Of a stretch of 64,000 bases of DNA, positions 34,346 to 45,699 are shown piece after piece. Both the position numbers and the translations under genes were made by a program. Location of the stretch: NCBI GenBank assembly GCA_963682175.1, contig OY821791.1, positions 15,590,542-15,654,541 of the forward strand, read 5' to 3'. How positions within the stretch are numbered: position 1 is the first letter of the stretch; each line of letters begins with the position of its first letter. The notes under the pieces are model-generated. The model had not been told where the DNA came from. It was given only the letters and a program-made list of their open reading frames with translations, and did no database searches. Source of the stretch: Triglochin maritima. Its lineage: Eukaryota; Streptophyta; Magnoliopsida; Alismatales; Juncaginaceae.

Positions 34346-35861
34346 TTGGCCCTCGTAGGTGGGCCCTTGCTTGGTAAATTTGAGGATGGAAGTAGATGTT
34401 GTCTATTTGTTGAAGACCCTGAGCGAAGATTGGTGGAATACAGAATAGTTTATAACCTCTCTAAACACCACTTCAAAGATGTGGAAGAGGGAGTCGTGAA
34501 GGTTGCCATGGGGAATTGTTTAGATGCTGGTGTTTTGGTGCCTATTCCTGAAAGAAGTTGTTACCTTGAGCGATGCATGCGGTGGGTTCCTGAGGTGGCA
34601 TCGTCATTTAGTAGAGATTCATGACACACAAGAGGTATCCTTTAATTTTGAAAACAAATAAATTATGATTTTGTTACTAATTGTATTTCTATCGTTTATA
34701 TATATATATCTGTAAGGTTATTGAAAGCCCCCTAAGAAAAGGATCAAACAACCAACCTCCGATCAACATTAATTTGCTACCAAATAGGTGCAAAATGTTG
34801 TATCAAATAATGCTAGTTAGGGAATTACAATCCTTAACTACCAGGCATTTGTGGGAGGTTAAAGGTTTCCCGTCGGATCTATATGTCGGCAGAGAGGATG
34901 TCATACAATTCCTGGCAACGGATCAATTGTGCATGTCCATTATCAACGTGTATGCAAAGTAAGTGCTATCTTGTGTATAAGATAAAATGTATTGAATAAT
35001 TTTATCGTGATTATAACAAAACGTAATTTTTACTCTTGTAGATATCTTTATGATGCAAGAAGGTCAGTCTTTCCTGATGAAAAAGTATTTGGATTTATGT
35101 GTCCATCTACTTTTATACACGGAAATGACGATAATTCGGGTGAGCTTGCGAATATTATGAAAGAATAGGGCAAAAAATATTATATGACCCCTTATTATGA
35201 GAGGTAATTTTGTTAATTGAAAGTAATTAGAATTTGATTTTTATAATAAACTTCTAATTATATATACAATCGGTGCTCATTGGATGCTTTCTGTTATATT
35301 CCCTGAAGCTAATTCTGCATATTTGTTTGATCGTTTGGGGTCAACTACACCAAGGCCATCCTTAATGAAAATTGTTTCACTGTAAGTATGTTTTAATCAT
35401 CGTATTTGTAATTCGTATATTTTTATTAGTATTATCGACTTCATATTGAATAACTCGTGTTACTTAGGACAATAAATGTTTACAAAATGGTTGGTGGAAG
35501 GACTACCAAAAATACGGGCATAACCTGACATGCAATGGGATTAAGTTTCTCCCTTTTTTTAAAGCAGTTGAATGTATATTTAACAAATTTATATCTTTGT
35601 ATGTAGTACCGCAAGCAGAATTGAAATACCGAATGTGGGTACTACATCATGAGATACATGCAGGAAATCATCGAGATTACAATAGAAAATGTAGAGCTAT
35701 TTAAGGTAATAATTATAGTTTCATTATTTATATATTTGTATTGTGTACTTGTACTTTCATAGGTCTTCCAAAAGAATAGTGATCCCTATTCGCAACAAGA
35801 GCTCGATGATACTCGTGAATAATGGGCTTGCTACTTTGTTACCAACATGTTAATGAACTAA
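34346..35861 (+). pseudogene. Ulp1-like (C48) cysteine protease module of the CACTA element
   Basis: The first exon 34346-34624 (VGGPLLGKFEDGSRCCLFVE) resembles domains that precede Ulp1 modules in plant transposons. Later exons: 34681-34962, then from about 35041 (YLYDARRSVFPDEKVFGFMCP), and 35275 onward. The catalytic signature of C48 proteases is readable in order: His in GAHWML (His codon 35278-35280), Asp in YLFDRLG (Asp codon 35329-35331), Gln at 35616-35618, and Cys in ECGYYIMRYMQEII (Cys codon 35634-35636). One stop lies between Gln and Cys and another near 35820, both single-base changes; the piece ends at 35861. Introns with GT...AG ends are seen at about 34959-35040 and 35384-35468. 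Such proteases cleave SUMO-like tags; the role in transposition is unknown. Confidence 0.7.
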
Positions 35862-36180
35862 CATGTTCTAATATCATGAACCACCTTCTTTGTAATTAAA
35901 CATGCAATTTTATTGAACCACATTCTTGGTATTACCAACATGTTATTGAACTAACATTATTTGACTACAATTTTTACTTTAATATGATCAAACTTCTTTG
36001 TGAATGATTGTATTTATGAAGTTGTGAAATATAAATGCGGGTGAATGAAATTAGTTGAATTTGTGTATGATTGAAGGATGATTGTGTTGTGAATGAAATT
36101 AGTTGTATGATTGTGGATGAATGTATTGTGCAGGATGAATGTGTTTGTTGTGCAGGATGACGATGTTGTATGTAGTTTTT
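35862..36180. other. 3' untranslated part of the CACTA element
   Basis: AT-rich, with local repeats such as AATGAAATTAGTTG(A/T)AT. No gene supported. Confidence 0.5.
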
Positions 36181-36189
36181 TTTTTTAAT

Positions 36190-36599
36190 TTGGGAAGGGT
36201 ATAGACATCGGTTATTAGTTAAACCTGACATGTAATATGGGTTATAGATGTCGGTTATTAGTCTAATGCGACGCCAAGTCTTTTTTGAAGGATATAGACA
36301 CCGACTGTAAGGGATAACCGACACATATTCGCTTAGAATAGATGTCGACTGTAAGTTATAAGTGATGCATATTCGCTTAGAATAGACGACATCTATAAAG
36401 TATAACTGACACATATTTGCTTAGATTAGATGTCGGTTGTAAAGCATAACCGACACATATCCCCCTAGAATAGACGTCAGTCTTTCGTGACAGACATTTA
36501 GGTATAGACGACTCATAAATAGACGTCAGGTTATGGAACACGAATAACTGACGTATAGAAGCCTTATATCTGACGTATATTCCATTTTCTGCACTAGTG
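36190..36599. repeat. Right subterminal repeats and terminal CACTA of the transposon
   Basis: Many copies of ATAGA(C/T)GTCGGTT and AACCGACA(C/T)AT-like motifs in both orientations, ending with the palindrome CACTAGTG at 36592-36599. The transposon's outermost five bases (TAGTG on +) are 36595-36599. Confidence 0.8.
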
Positions 36600-37101
36600 C
36601 ATACATAACAAGTCATTACCATAACAAGATGATAATTTACAAGAAATAACATAAACTCTAGATCTAGCATGAGATAAGTACCTAGTGTGGTCATTATCTC
36701 ATCTAATACAAGTTTTAGCAAGTTACATGCATAGATCTACATTAAACATATAAAATGACACAAATAAGAAGAACCCATCACCAACACATCACATAATCTA
36801 CATCACGTCCACTCCAAATCGAATGGATCTACTCTCTACTCCTCATGCTAACAATTATACTAAGACAGAAAGACATTCTAACTAATTATATTAAAATTAA
36901 GAAAACAAAACTACGCTAAACATGCAAGTATTGAAAAAGAGACAACATTAAAATAAAACTTGGAAAAATTATTTTATTGATGACTCACATAACAAGTAGC
37001 ATTTCCTCCACTTGAGTTTTGCTCCAAAGGCATACTCCAAGTAGAGAAAATGGCCACTAAGTCATGGGTTACAAAGGAAGATGAGGAGTTCTATTTATAG
37101 A
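36600..37101 (-). mobile_element. Solo LTR E, part 2 of 3
   Basis: Middle piece of LTR E, matching 4866-5303 of LTR B, up to the TATA box (CTATTTATAG, 37091-37100 on +). The last five bases ATAGA (37097-37101) are the target-site duplication of the family-2 element that follows. Confidence 0.85.
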
Positions 37102-38291
37102 TGATGAGAATTTTATTTATACCGCAAGTGCACGGCGTCAATGAAGACGTGGCAAGTACTGGTCGAACACAAGGAGGGAGAGATATTGTTATTTTTGTGA
37201 TTATCGATTTAGGAAAGAAAGAAAGAGAAATAAGTTTGGTTTGAGATTTTTGGTTTTTAATTATCTAAAGCAAGAACAACAAGACTAAAAAGAAAATAAA
37301 GCAAATATGGATGAGAGTCCAGCGGGTGGAGGTTTAGATGTCGGGGTTTGTTTAGAGAAATCTGAAACTTATAATAAATCACATTAGTTATAAAGCATTA
37401 CATGATAAATGATTCAATATAAACTCATGTAATCAAAATATACTAACACGAAATTAAAATAATAACATCATTCTTCTTCTTATCACCCTAAATCCGTCAA
37501 CCCCACCCTTTGGAGAGAGTTAGAAACTCATGGATGGAGGGAAGGAGAACGGGTCCTAGAGAAACTACAAAAGAAAACTAAAAAATACAAAATAAAAGAA
37601 CATAATTTTATTGCTAAAGAGAAGAACTTCTTTACAACATAATTTCGGGGCTATTTATAGCCGATACAAGGGACCCAAGTATAAAATAGGAAAGTACACG
37701 TGTCAAGACACGACTGGACAAAATTTGAGGCCACAAATCGCAAGGGGTGCGGAGTTTCCCCCGCATTTTACATGTAAGGAGCGGCGATTTCGCCGCATTC
37801 TGTGCTCTGATTGGATCCGGATTTTTCCTGTGTGTTTATGGTATGATTTAAATGTCCTTTGCGCGTCTGGACTGATTTCTTTCCTTTCTTTTGAGCTCCG
37901 AATTTATTTCTTCATATATTTGGAGATCCAAATTGTTTTTTCTTTAGAACTTCTCCAAAATAATATTTTGGTACTTTAATTTGCAGTCGGGTCCTAGGTT
38001 TTTTTGCAATTAAGTCCCTGGCTACTTTCGTGCTTAAGTCCTTGGCCTTTTTGTAATTAGGTATTTGAATGCTTTTATGCTTGGATGCACTTCCATTTGA
38101 ATCCTGATAATCTTGAATTGGTCTTTATGATAGAAATGAGTCTTTTGCACGCGTTTATGCTCGGGATATGTGTAATTTGCATTCAGGTCCCAGTATTATG
38201 TAAATAAGACTAAACACATACCTTAGTAGCATTTACTGATATAAAGTTAATCTAAATGAACGACATATGATGCAATGTATGCAATGCATCA
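37102..38291 (-). repeat. Family-2 3' LTR
   Basis: 1190 bp; on + it reads TGATGAGAATTTT to CAATGCATCA. Palindrome sites at 37749-37764 (mutated) and 37781-37796 (perfect arms GCGGCGA/TCGCCGC) are 32 bp apart. TATAAATAGC lies near 37662-37653 on the minus strand. A 122-residue frame on + at 37611-37979 recurs in the other LTR only because the LTRs are duplicates. Confidence 0.9.
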
Positions 38292-38306
38292 AATACCCCC
38301 ACACCT
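38292..38306 (-). other. Polypurine tract of the family-2 element
   Basis: Minus strand AGGTGTGGGGGTATT immediately before the 3' LTR. Confidence 0.7.
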
Positions 38307-39245
38307 AGATTTTGCTAGTCCCTACCAAAACAGAATATAAGAAAAATGAAAACAGGGAAATCCTAACTCACTTTCGTAGGAATCACGGTTGCACTTACCA
38401 TGTGTAACAAGCCTTTAAACCCCTAAGTTTCCTTAGAGGACGAGTTTTGTCTCGTGAGGGTTTTCAGTTGACACACCCACAAAGTCTTAATTCAACATTT
38501 CATTAATAACTCTCAATATCTCCACCTCAACCTTATACATCTCACTTAGAATTCTTGCATGCTCATTATATAAATCTAACTCATAAAAAATCTGACTTGG
38601 TCTTCATTCCTCCAATATTCACACCATTAACCCTTCTACACATGTTATCACTTAAATTATTTTGCACGCCTCCTCTGGTGGTGAAGTATCATTCGGATCA
38701 ACCATGACATGGATCATTCTTTTAACTTTAGGCCTTGAGTATCTTAAAGTATATTTTTTTCCTTTTTCCGTGATTCAACATATTTGCTTTTTCTGACACT
38801 TTTACCATTTTTGCATTCGTGTAGCAAGTTTGGTCGATAATCCCGAGCTGGCAGACTCAAGTTACCGGGTTTTAAGATACCCCTACGGACCAGTGACTCG
38901 AAGGCTTGGGCTTTTGTATTCATTTTGCAAGATATGCTTTCCTCACTTTTAATTCCCCTTTCATTTTCCTCAAGGCTTAATTGCTATTAGAAGTCCACAC
39001 TTCCCGGTATATTTTCCTCAACCTCTGCTTTTTATCAACCACTTCAAAGATTTGATTCATCCAATTTAAGTGCATATATGTCTTAAAGGGTAATGGGTTA
39101 TTTCTTTGGAACTTAAATTTATGTCATATTTTCTACAAGCAGAACTATATAATAAAGAACAAAAACTCAATGCAATTTGTAGTCGGGTTTTGGTGGTTCA
39201 ATCTTAAGCTATGTCACGGAACATTGATTTTTTTTAAGAATAAAT

Positions 39246-39281
<36 letters not shown>

Positions 39282-39848
39282 ACACCCCCCACCTAAATCA
39301 TGCATTGTCCTCAATGAATGTGAGCAATATACTACATGCATTTATGCATGAAAAAGGAAAGATCTCACCAATGTGAAGTACAAAGGAAAGTTCATGGCTA
39401 TGTTGAAAAACCCGAATTCCCTCAAAACCTGTGAGATGCTAAAGAATGGATACAAATACGTGAAAGAAATGGGCCCAAATATTCAAGGGTTGGAGCCCAC
39501 ACAAACGATGTTCACTGAAGGAGTCTTTTGTTGTACTTTTAAAAAAATATATAATTATGTACAAACATAAGTTCCCATCTTCATTTGTTAAAGGACATCA
39601 AATGGGAACCTCAAAAGTGGGTCAATGCACTTGGAAAGGGAACATGACACCACGCGGGCCAGAATACGCATGTGTGGGCCCCCTTCACAAAGAGCATCTA
39701 ATGAAATGAGAGGTTCATGAATTGGACGCAAAGGCGTCTTATTCAAAGGATCAAACTAAAAGAGCTTGAACCTCACGAGCGTTTGGGAAATAAGGGGCAA
39801 CGGAAGAAGAGTTTCTCCTGTTGCGGTGATGAAGTTATGATCGTCAAT
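38307..39848 (-). other. Non-coding 3' region of the family-2 element
   Basis: Where pol would lie in an autonomous relative there is only AT-rich, non-coding sequence. It contains a (TAGA)n microsatellite at 39246-39282. Short frames here are not conserved. Confidence 0.6.
39246..39282. repeat. (TAGA)n microsatellite
   Basis: About nine TAGA units followed by a C-run. Confidence 0.9.
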
Positions 39849-41112
39849 TCAAACTCTCCAACCAACTGGCTGGTGCGTCGGAGCGAGGTCAAGAGCCTTG
39901 TTAGGCAAGTCCGACTCACGAGGCGAACAAAAAATGGGTCTCATACCCAAGGTATCCTCCAAGGAACACCTAATACCCTCATGAGCAATGTAGTTGTTTG
40001 ATGTTCCATCATTTCCAAGATGATCATGAACAGTAGTGAGAAGCAAACTCTCATCAGGTTGTTTGAAATTGAGGGTACTAGGGAGCTCTTGCTCCACCAG
40101 AGGTGAGTCCTTAAGAGGCACAACATGAAGATCATGTGGCTCAAGGGACAAGGGACAAGAAGATAAGGCACAATCTTGTACCGACTCATGATGAAATTGG
40201 TCCATGTTATTGTCAATGTGAATCGAATCCTCCACTAAGTGATCGTGAATTGAAACCCCAAGTCCCTCAGACTGACTAGGAGTTTGACTTTGAAAGATTG
40301 TGCTTTGAATTTGTGGATGTGGTGGTGGTTCGATATCAAAAGATGCATCCTCATGTTGACAAGAAAAGTTACTCTCCTCACGTTTACGTAATTGCTGCGA
40401 CATTTGATTCACATACAGTGTTATATTTTGTACGGACTGTTGAGTGGTTTCCATGAACGTAAGGAAAGTTTGTTCCAGGGAATCAGGTATACGGTCAACT
40501 ATGAGGTTCAAGTCAGAGCTTTTTGAGGTTGGGTGTTGGTGGGATGAGAATAAGTCCAATGATTTGAAGTGGGGTGTTGGTAGAATTCTGGGTATTCGGG
40601 AGGAGGATACTGGGGTGAAAATGAAGTATAAGAATTTTGATATGAATTGTCTCCCCACAAATCCATCACTCTCGGGTTGTACGCGGATGCGTAATGGTCA
40701 TATTGAGCATTTTGGGAAAAGGTATATTCATACTCAGGCTCGGGGGAACATAAGGACATTCCCTGATAACATGAGCACTCAACCCACAACAGTCGCACGG
40801 TACGGCTACTGGAGCCATCAGTGCACTCATGTCGTCTGCCATCTGCATGAAAGAGGCCAAAGTTTGTTGTAATGTCTCAGTTTGTTGACCAGTATATGAT
40901 CCGGCATAACTAGATTGTGGTCTAGCAGTTGGTGCCTCTCTTATGTTACCCGAATATGAAGATTGCTCAGTCACACAATGAGGATTATCCCAACCATACG
41001 AGGTGTTCGTCTGAGCCACCCCAGGTTGTATGGGTCCGGAATACCAGGAAGAATTGTCCTGGTCCCAACAATGATATGGATGGTCTCCCATGTAACTATC
41101 CATCTCAACCAA
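39849..41112 (-). pseudogene. Gag remnant of the family-2 element
   Basis: Two overlapping minus-strand frames, 41112-40666 (148 residues) and 40658-39849 (269 residues), with a further shifted piece at 40798-40508. A zinc knuckle CDCCGLSAHVIREC (CX2CX4HX4C) lies near 40800-40760. Further on comes SLEQTFLTFMETTQQSVQN, homologous to LEQTLHAFMKSTQ of the family-1 gag at about 435. The capsid part is not recognisable, so gag is truncated at its N-terminus as well as frame-shifted. The long second frame is rich in Asp, His, Pro and Ser and has no domain I recognise. Two gag elements with different LTRs but related gag point to a common ancestor. Confidence 0.7.
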
Positions 41113-41788
41113 ACACTCTCGAGTCGACCACTCTCACCACCACGAGGCCAAACTCGTAAAAAGTGCTCGACTCAACCCTAAAAACGCTACCAGAGAGTGT
41201 AAAGTGGAGGAGACTATAACGTAGAAGAAGGTGAGAAGAAGATGACTCAGAGGAGAAGGGAAACTTAACTCTAAAAGATAGATGAGAGGGTTGGTCAGAA
41301 GTTTCCTAAACAAGCATGATTCAAACAATCCTAGACCTAAGGGAGCCTAATTCTAGACGACTCCTAACTGGTTGAGTCGAATTGGCTCGCTTGATTCACC
41401 TCCCTCACTAATCAAACCAACTTGGTCAGGCAGTGTATAGCTAGTGGGGGCACTTCCGATAGAGTCGGTGCCAATTAGACAACCACTTCGCTTGGAAGAC
41501 TTATGTCAACACAAAAACACTTTCTAGACACCAAATTAAATTCGATCAGCTTCAGGTCATAGCAAGTCAAACCAATCTTCTCCTTAATTGAGTCTGAATC
41601 CTTAGGGGGCCAATGTCTAATTGATTTTAATTTAAGGCTTGGGTGACATTTTAGGATTGTGATTTGTGGGCCACGGAAGGGTGATGAAATCCCCACCGTA
41701 TCTTTTCCTACAGAGTTGCCCTTAAGATAGTTTAACTTAAATCTAACAAAGATAGTCAAACATTGGTCTTTTTTGTGGGGGGGCAATT
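41113..41788 (-). other. Leader of the family-2 element, gag-proximal part
   Basis: Non-coding; the part 41110-41260 resembles the family-1 leader at 3330-3480. Interrupted on its right by solo LTR F. Confidence 0.55.
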
Positions 41789-41793
41789 GCAAG
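41789..41793. repeat. Target-site duplication GCAAG of solo LTR F
   Basis: GCAAG at 41789-41793 recurs at 43342-43346. Confidence 0.9.
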
Positions 41794-43341
41794 TGATTGA
41801 CATCATTTCATGCTCATATTTGTATCTTATATCCATTATATTACACCTAACCAATGCTACGTGATGAGTTTTATGTTTAGTTTTCAGAAATAAAGAGGTT
41901 TGAAGAGAAGAGCCATGAAAGGACCTAAAAGCAGGAAAAAAGGACTTAATTGTGAGACCTGGGGACTAAGATGCAAGGGAGAAGGACCTGATCGTAAGAC
42001 CGAAGGACCTAAGAGCAAAACAGAATACTCCACACCATCATGGGGAGTATTTTGCCAATTCGATTCGGGTCGGAGCTCCAACAAACCAACCAGATGCATC
42101 CAAGACCAAGACACACTTCAAGGAAAGCCCACCAGAAGACCCAGACGGATCTGGGCTTTATAGGCCGCCAATTGGCGGTCTGGATCATGCCAGATCCGCC
42201 CCAACTTCTCCTGGACTTGTATTAATGTTCGTTTAGGCTATTTTTGGTATTGGTTTAGTCCCACATCGGAGGATTGTCCCGGATTAGCTTTTTCAATGCT
42301 TATAAATAGAACTCTTCACCTCCCATTGTATCCATCTCTCTCTTTGGTGGCCACCTTCCCTACTAAGAGTGATGCCTTGAAGCGAAACTCTGGTGGAGGA
42401 AGAGCTACTTGTGATTGAGTGAGTTAATAATAGAAGTTTTCCTTTAATTGTGTTGTTTTTCTCTTAGTTTAATTTCCTTCCATATGCATGTTTGCTTGTT
42501 TGTTTTGTTTTATGCTTCTTTAATATTTCTTGCTTGATTAGTATAACTTTTATTTCAGTATTATGCTTTCTTTTGCTAATATAGTTAGTGTAATGAGTAG
42601 TGAGTAGTTCCATCCCCATTTGGGGGGGTGGAGAAATATGTGATATAATCATGTAGTGTATTAAGTGTGTGTTATTTTTATCCCTTGAGCTTTAAATGAT
42701 TTCCATAACCATCTAATGGGTCTCCACTCTTATCTTTGATATGCTAATGCTCTTGAATGAAGCTTAGCTTATGCTTTGATTAGTGGATCTATTTTATGGG
42801 GAATGATAAGGTTAGGATATGGATAGGAATTAATATTGGAAACACAAGTTGTAGTGTGTGAACTCTTGTTGCCTTTACCTTAGCTAATGTCTTGTATGTT
42901 TTAATGATGTAGTCTTATCTTAATTCATGTGGAGGCATAGTAGGGTCTAGTCTTTATACTTGAGTTCATTTAGCTTCATTCCAATTATTGTCTGGTATGT
43001 TTTAATGATGTAGTAAAATCTTAATTCATGTAGAGTCAAAGTTGGATGTAGTTTTATGATTTCATGCACTACATGTTGTGAGGAGCTTAATTACACACAC
43101 ACATCACACACACATCTTTATGTTCACATCATCTCTCTACCCCCTTTGGGGCTTAGTTTATTGCTTATCTCCATTTCCATTTGCATCTTAGTGTAGTTTA
43201 GTGTAACCAACCTTTCTTCCCTTTCTTTACCTCTCGCCTTCGCACAAACCAAGTGTCGACACACCTCCCAGTGGACGACCCGTATTTTCCACCGCTTCAA
43301 CGCGGCCGTGCACTTGCGGTTAAATATAAAACGATCAATCA
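41794..43341 (+). mobile_element. Solo LTR F (family 1) inside the family-2 leader
   Basis: 1548 bp from TGATTGACATC to CGATCAATCA, with GCAAG duplications. It is the closest relative of LTR A by eye along its whole length. Palindrome GGCCGCCAATTGGCGGTC at 42163-42180, USE-like box at 42258-42268, TATAAATAG at 42301-42309. It is younger than the family-2 element it interrupts and is the innermost layer of this stack. Confidence 0.92.
42258..42309 (+). promoter_or_regulatory. snRNA-type promoter of LTR F
   Basis: GTCCCACATCG (42258-42268) and TATAAATAG (42301-42309) with 32 bp between, identical in layout to LTR A. Confidence 0.7.
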
Positions 43342-43346
43342 GCAAG

Positions 43347-43939
43347 GTTGTATGCAAACTAGATTATATGCTCAAATGCAATCGAAAAAAGAAAAAAAAC
43401 GCACACGTACCTTGCCTCCAGCACTCTTCAACAAGAACTAATTTGCAAGAATTTAGCAAGAATAATGCAAACAAAACACTATATGATGCATGCACTAAGT
43501 CCTTCTAATTTTGCCAATTTTTTAGGTCAGAGTTGAATTATTGCCAATTATGGAATTTTTGCCCTAACACGTGCAGTTCTACGAAAAGGAAAATTTTTGA
43601 AACTAGAAATTACGAGGAAAAAGGCAACAAATGTTACCTACGCACGCTCAGTCGGGTTCACCGCCCGCTCTCGAAAATTTCCAGTTGCTCTACGCGTCCA
43701 CCCAGAGATGGAGACGATCCCAGAAAAGTTTGAAGCCCAGATGCTCCAAACGTGCGGCGAATCCGCCGCAGGTTCTTCTTTGGATGCGGCGATTTCGCCG
43801 CCCATCTTGCTCCGAATGTGCCCGAATTTTACCGCGCACTCTGTTGTCACCTGAAACGCAAACCCAAATAGTTAGATCGCGCACACGATAAACAGAATAG
43901 AATCGAAATCACAAAAAATAAACAAAATCTTCGTCGCCT
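43347..43939 (-). other. Leader of the family-2 element, PBS-proximal part
   Basis: Non-coding RNA leader between PBS and solo LTR F. It contains the GC-palindrome pair at 43754-43801. The overlapping plus-strand frames at 43597-43891 are products of the GC-rich palindromes. Confidence 0.6.
43754..43801. promoter_or_regulatory. Leader copy of the family-2 palindrome pair
   Basis: GCGGCGAATCCGCCGC (43754-43769) and GCGGCGATTTCGCCGC (43786-43801), starts 32 bp apart. The same pair with the same spacing is found in U3 of each family-2 LTR. It lies about 140-200 bp downstream of the PBS. Confidence 0.75.
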
Positions 43940-43956
43940 CCCCGGCAACGGTGCCA
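43940..43956 (-). other. Primer-binding site of the family-2 element
   Basis: Minus strand TGGCACCGTTGCCGGGG, six bases after the 5' LTR. It closely resembles the tRNA-Asp-complementary PBS of plant Tat/Athila elements. Confidence 0.8.
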
Positions 43957-43962
43957 AAAACT

Positions 43963-45153
43963 TGATGAGAATTTTATTTATACCGCAAGTGCACGGCGTC
44001 AATGAAGACGTGGCAAGTACGAGTCGAACACAAGGAGGGAGAGATATTGTTATTTTTGTGATTTTTGATTTAGGAAAGAAAGAGAGAGAAATAAGTTTGG
44101 TTTGAGATTTTTGGTTTTTAATTATCTAAAGCAAGAACAACAAAACTAAAAAGAAAATAAAGCAAATATGGATGAGAGTCCAGCGGGTGGAGGTTGAGAT
44201 GTCGGGGTTTGTTTAGAGAAATCTGAAACTTATAATAAATCACATTAGTTATAAAGCATTACATGATAAATGATTCAACATAAACTCAAGTAATCAAAAT
44301 ATACTAACACGAAATTAAAATAATAACATCATTCTTCTTCTCATCACCCTAAATCTGTCACCCCCACCCTTTGGAGAGAGTTAGAAACTCATTGATGGAG
44401 GGAACGAGAAGGGGTCCTAGAGAAACTACAAAAGAAAACTAGAAAAACACAAAATAAAAGAACATAATTTTATTGCTAAAGAGAAGAACTTCTTTACAAC
44501 ATAATTTCGGGGCTATTTATAGCCGATACAAGGGACTCAAGTATAAAATAGGAAAGTACACGCATCAAGACACGACTGGACAAAATCTGAGGCCACAGAT
44601 CGCAAGGGGTGCGGCGTCTCCGCCGCATTTTACATGTAAGGTGCGGCGATTTCGCCGCAATCTGTGCTCTGATTGGATCCGGATTTTTCATGTGTGTTTA
44701 TGGTATGATTTAAATGTCCTTTGCGCGTCTGGATTGATTTCTTTCCTTTCTTTTGAGCTCCGAATTTATTTCTTCATATATTTGGAGATCCAAATTGTTT
44801 TTTCTTTAGAACTTCTCCAAAATAATATTTTGGTACTTTAATTTACAGTCGGGTCCTCGGTTTTTTTGCAATTAAGTCCCTGGTTACTTTTGTGCTTAAG
44901 TCCTTGGCCTTTTTGTAATTAGGTATTTGAATGCTTTTATGCTTGGATGGACTTCCATTTGAATCACGATAATCTTGACTTGGTCTTTATGATAGAAATG
45001 AGTCTCTTGCACGCGTTTATGCTCGGGATATGGGTAATTTGCATTCAGGTCCCTGTATTTTGTAAATAAGACTAAACACATACCTTAGTAGCATTTATTG
45101 ATATAAAGTTAATCTAAATGAACGACATATGATGCAATGTATGTAATGCATCA
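43963..45153 (-). repeat. Family-2 5' LTR
   Basis: 1191 bp, nearly the same as the 3' LTR. Palindromes GCGGCGTCTCCGCCGC (44611-44626) and GCGGCGATTTCGCCGC (44643-44658) are 32 bp apart. TATAAATAGC is at about 44524-44515 on the minus strand. Confidence 0.92.
44611..44658. promoter_or_regulatory. Palindrome pair in U3 of the family-2 5' LTR
   Basis: Two GC-rich inverted repeats with arms GCGGCG/CGCCGC, 32 bp apart (three helical turns), about 90 bp upstream of the TATA box on the minus strand. They are the most GC-rich points in an AT-rich LTR. Confidence 0.75.
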
Positions 45154-45661
45154 ATAGACATGAAAAAGGCAACTGGGGACAATCCTCCCCCGGTGTGGGA
45201 CTAATGCAACATACCTAAAATGGACATAAACAACATAACCCACAACCACGTGAAACCGTGTCAGCTTCTAACTGCAATGGACCATCAATTGGCGGTCACA
45301 ATGTGTCTGATGCGACCCATTTTTGGATGTCTTCTCTAGTGCTTCAATTATTCACTTAGGGTGCACTCGGGTCGGTTATTTGAGTTTTGGCCTCAATCTA
45401 ATTGCCAAAATACTCCTCATGATGGTGTAGAGTTTCGCAGTTTTGGTCATTTTGGCTTACATCCAGGTCCTTCCCTCTTGCAGATAGGTCCATAAGTCTC
45501 ACAAATCAATCTTTTTTCTTGTGTTTTAGTTATTTTTGTGTGTTCTTCTTCTTAAACATGTTTATTCCTGAAACTTAAATATAAAACTCGTTACATAGTG
45601 TTGCTTAGGATCAAAATAGAGTATGTATGACCTGGATATATGCATCATATGATACTAATCA
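45154..45661 (-). mobile_element. Solo LTR E, part 3 of 3
   Basis: Right piece of LTR E, starting with the second ATAGA duplication and continuing as in LTR B from its TATA box. It has the drifted USE-like box GTCCCACACCG (about 45208-45198) and palindrome GACCATCAATTGGCGGTC (45280-45297). It ends TAATCA at 45661, followed by ATTAT, the second target-site copy. Confidence 0.85.
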
Positions 45662-45699
45662 ATTATCGTGTAGTGTATGTGTTATCGTGCAGTGCCTGA

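Larger units (their letters stand above)
25351..36599 (+). mobile_element. CACTA (En/Spm) transposon with transposase, second protein and Ulp1-like protease
   Basis: The right end is clear: on the minus strand it reads CACTAGTGCAGAAAATGG, the canonical CACTA terminus, ending at 36599. Both ends have subterminal repeats built on ACGTC (25351-25570 and 36190-36590). The left terminal CACTA itself is not found. The LTR sequence on the left stops about 50 bp short of where it resumes on the right, so a deletion probably removed the left TIR and some LTR. Coding parts in order: transposase 28419-32900 (split by solo LTR D), second transposon protein 33033-34342, protease module 34346-35861. All are broken by a modest number of stops, so the element is now dependent on helpers or dead. 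Confidence 0.85.
37102..45153 (-). mobile_element. Non-autonomous gag-only LTR retrotransposon (LTR family 2)
   Basis: 8.05 kb including a nested solo LTR (F). On the minus strand: 5' LTR 45153-43963, PBS 43956-43940, leader, gag remnant 41112-39849, about 1.5 kb non-coding, PPT near 38305-38292, 3' LTR 38291-37102. ATAGA duplicates at 37097-37101 and 45154-45158. No protease, RT, RNase H or integrase sequence is present, so it must have relied on enzymes of another element. The two LTRs are very alike by eye, so the insertion is fairly young. It interrupts LTR E at its TATA box. Confidence 0.9.

Noticed and set aside
37611..37979. 122-residue frame that recurs at 44473-44841
   Set aside because: The two frames are the same because the LTRs are duplicates; the matching solo LTR at 56566-57851 does not keep the frame.
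43597..43891. Overlapping frames near the family-2 PBS
   Set aside because: Produced by the GC-rich palindromes; the region is an untranslated leader by position.
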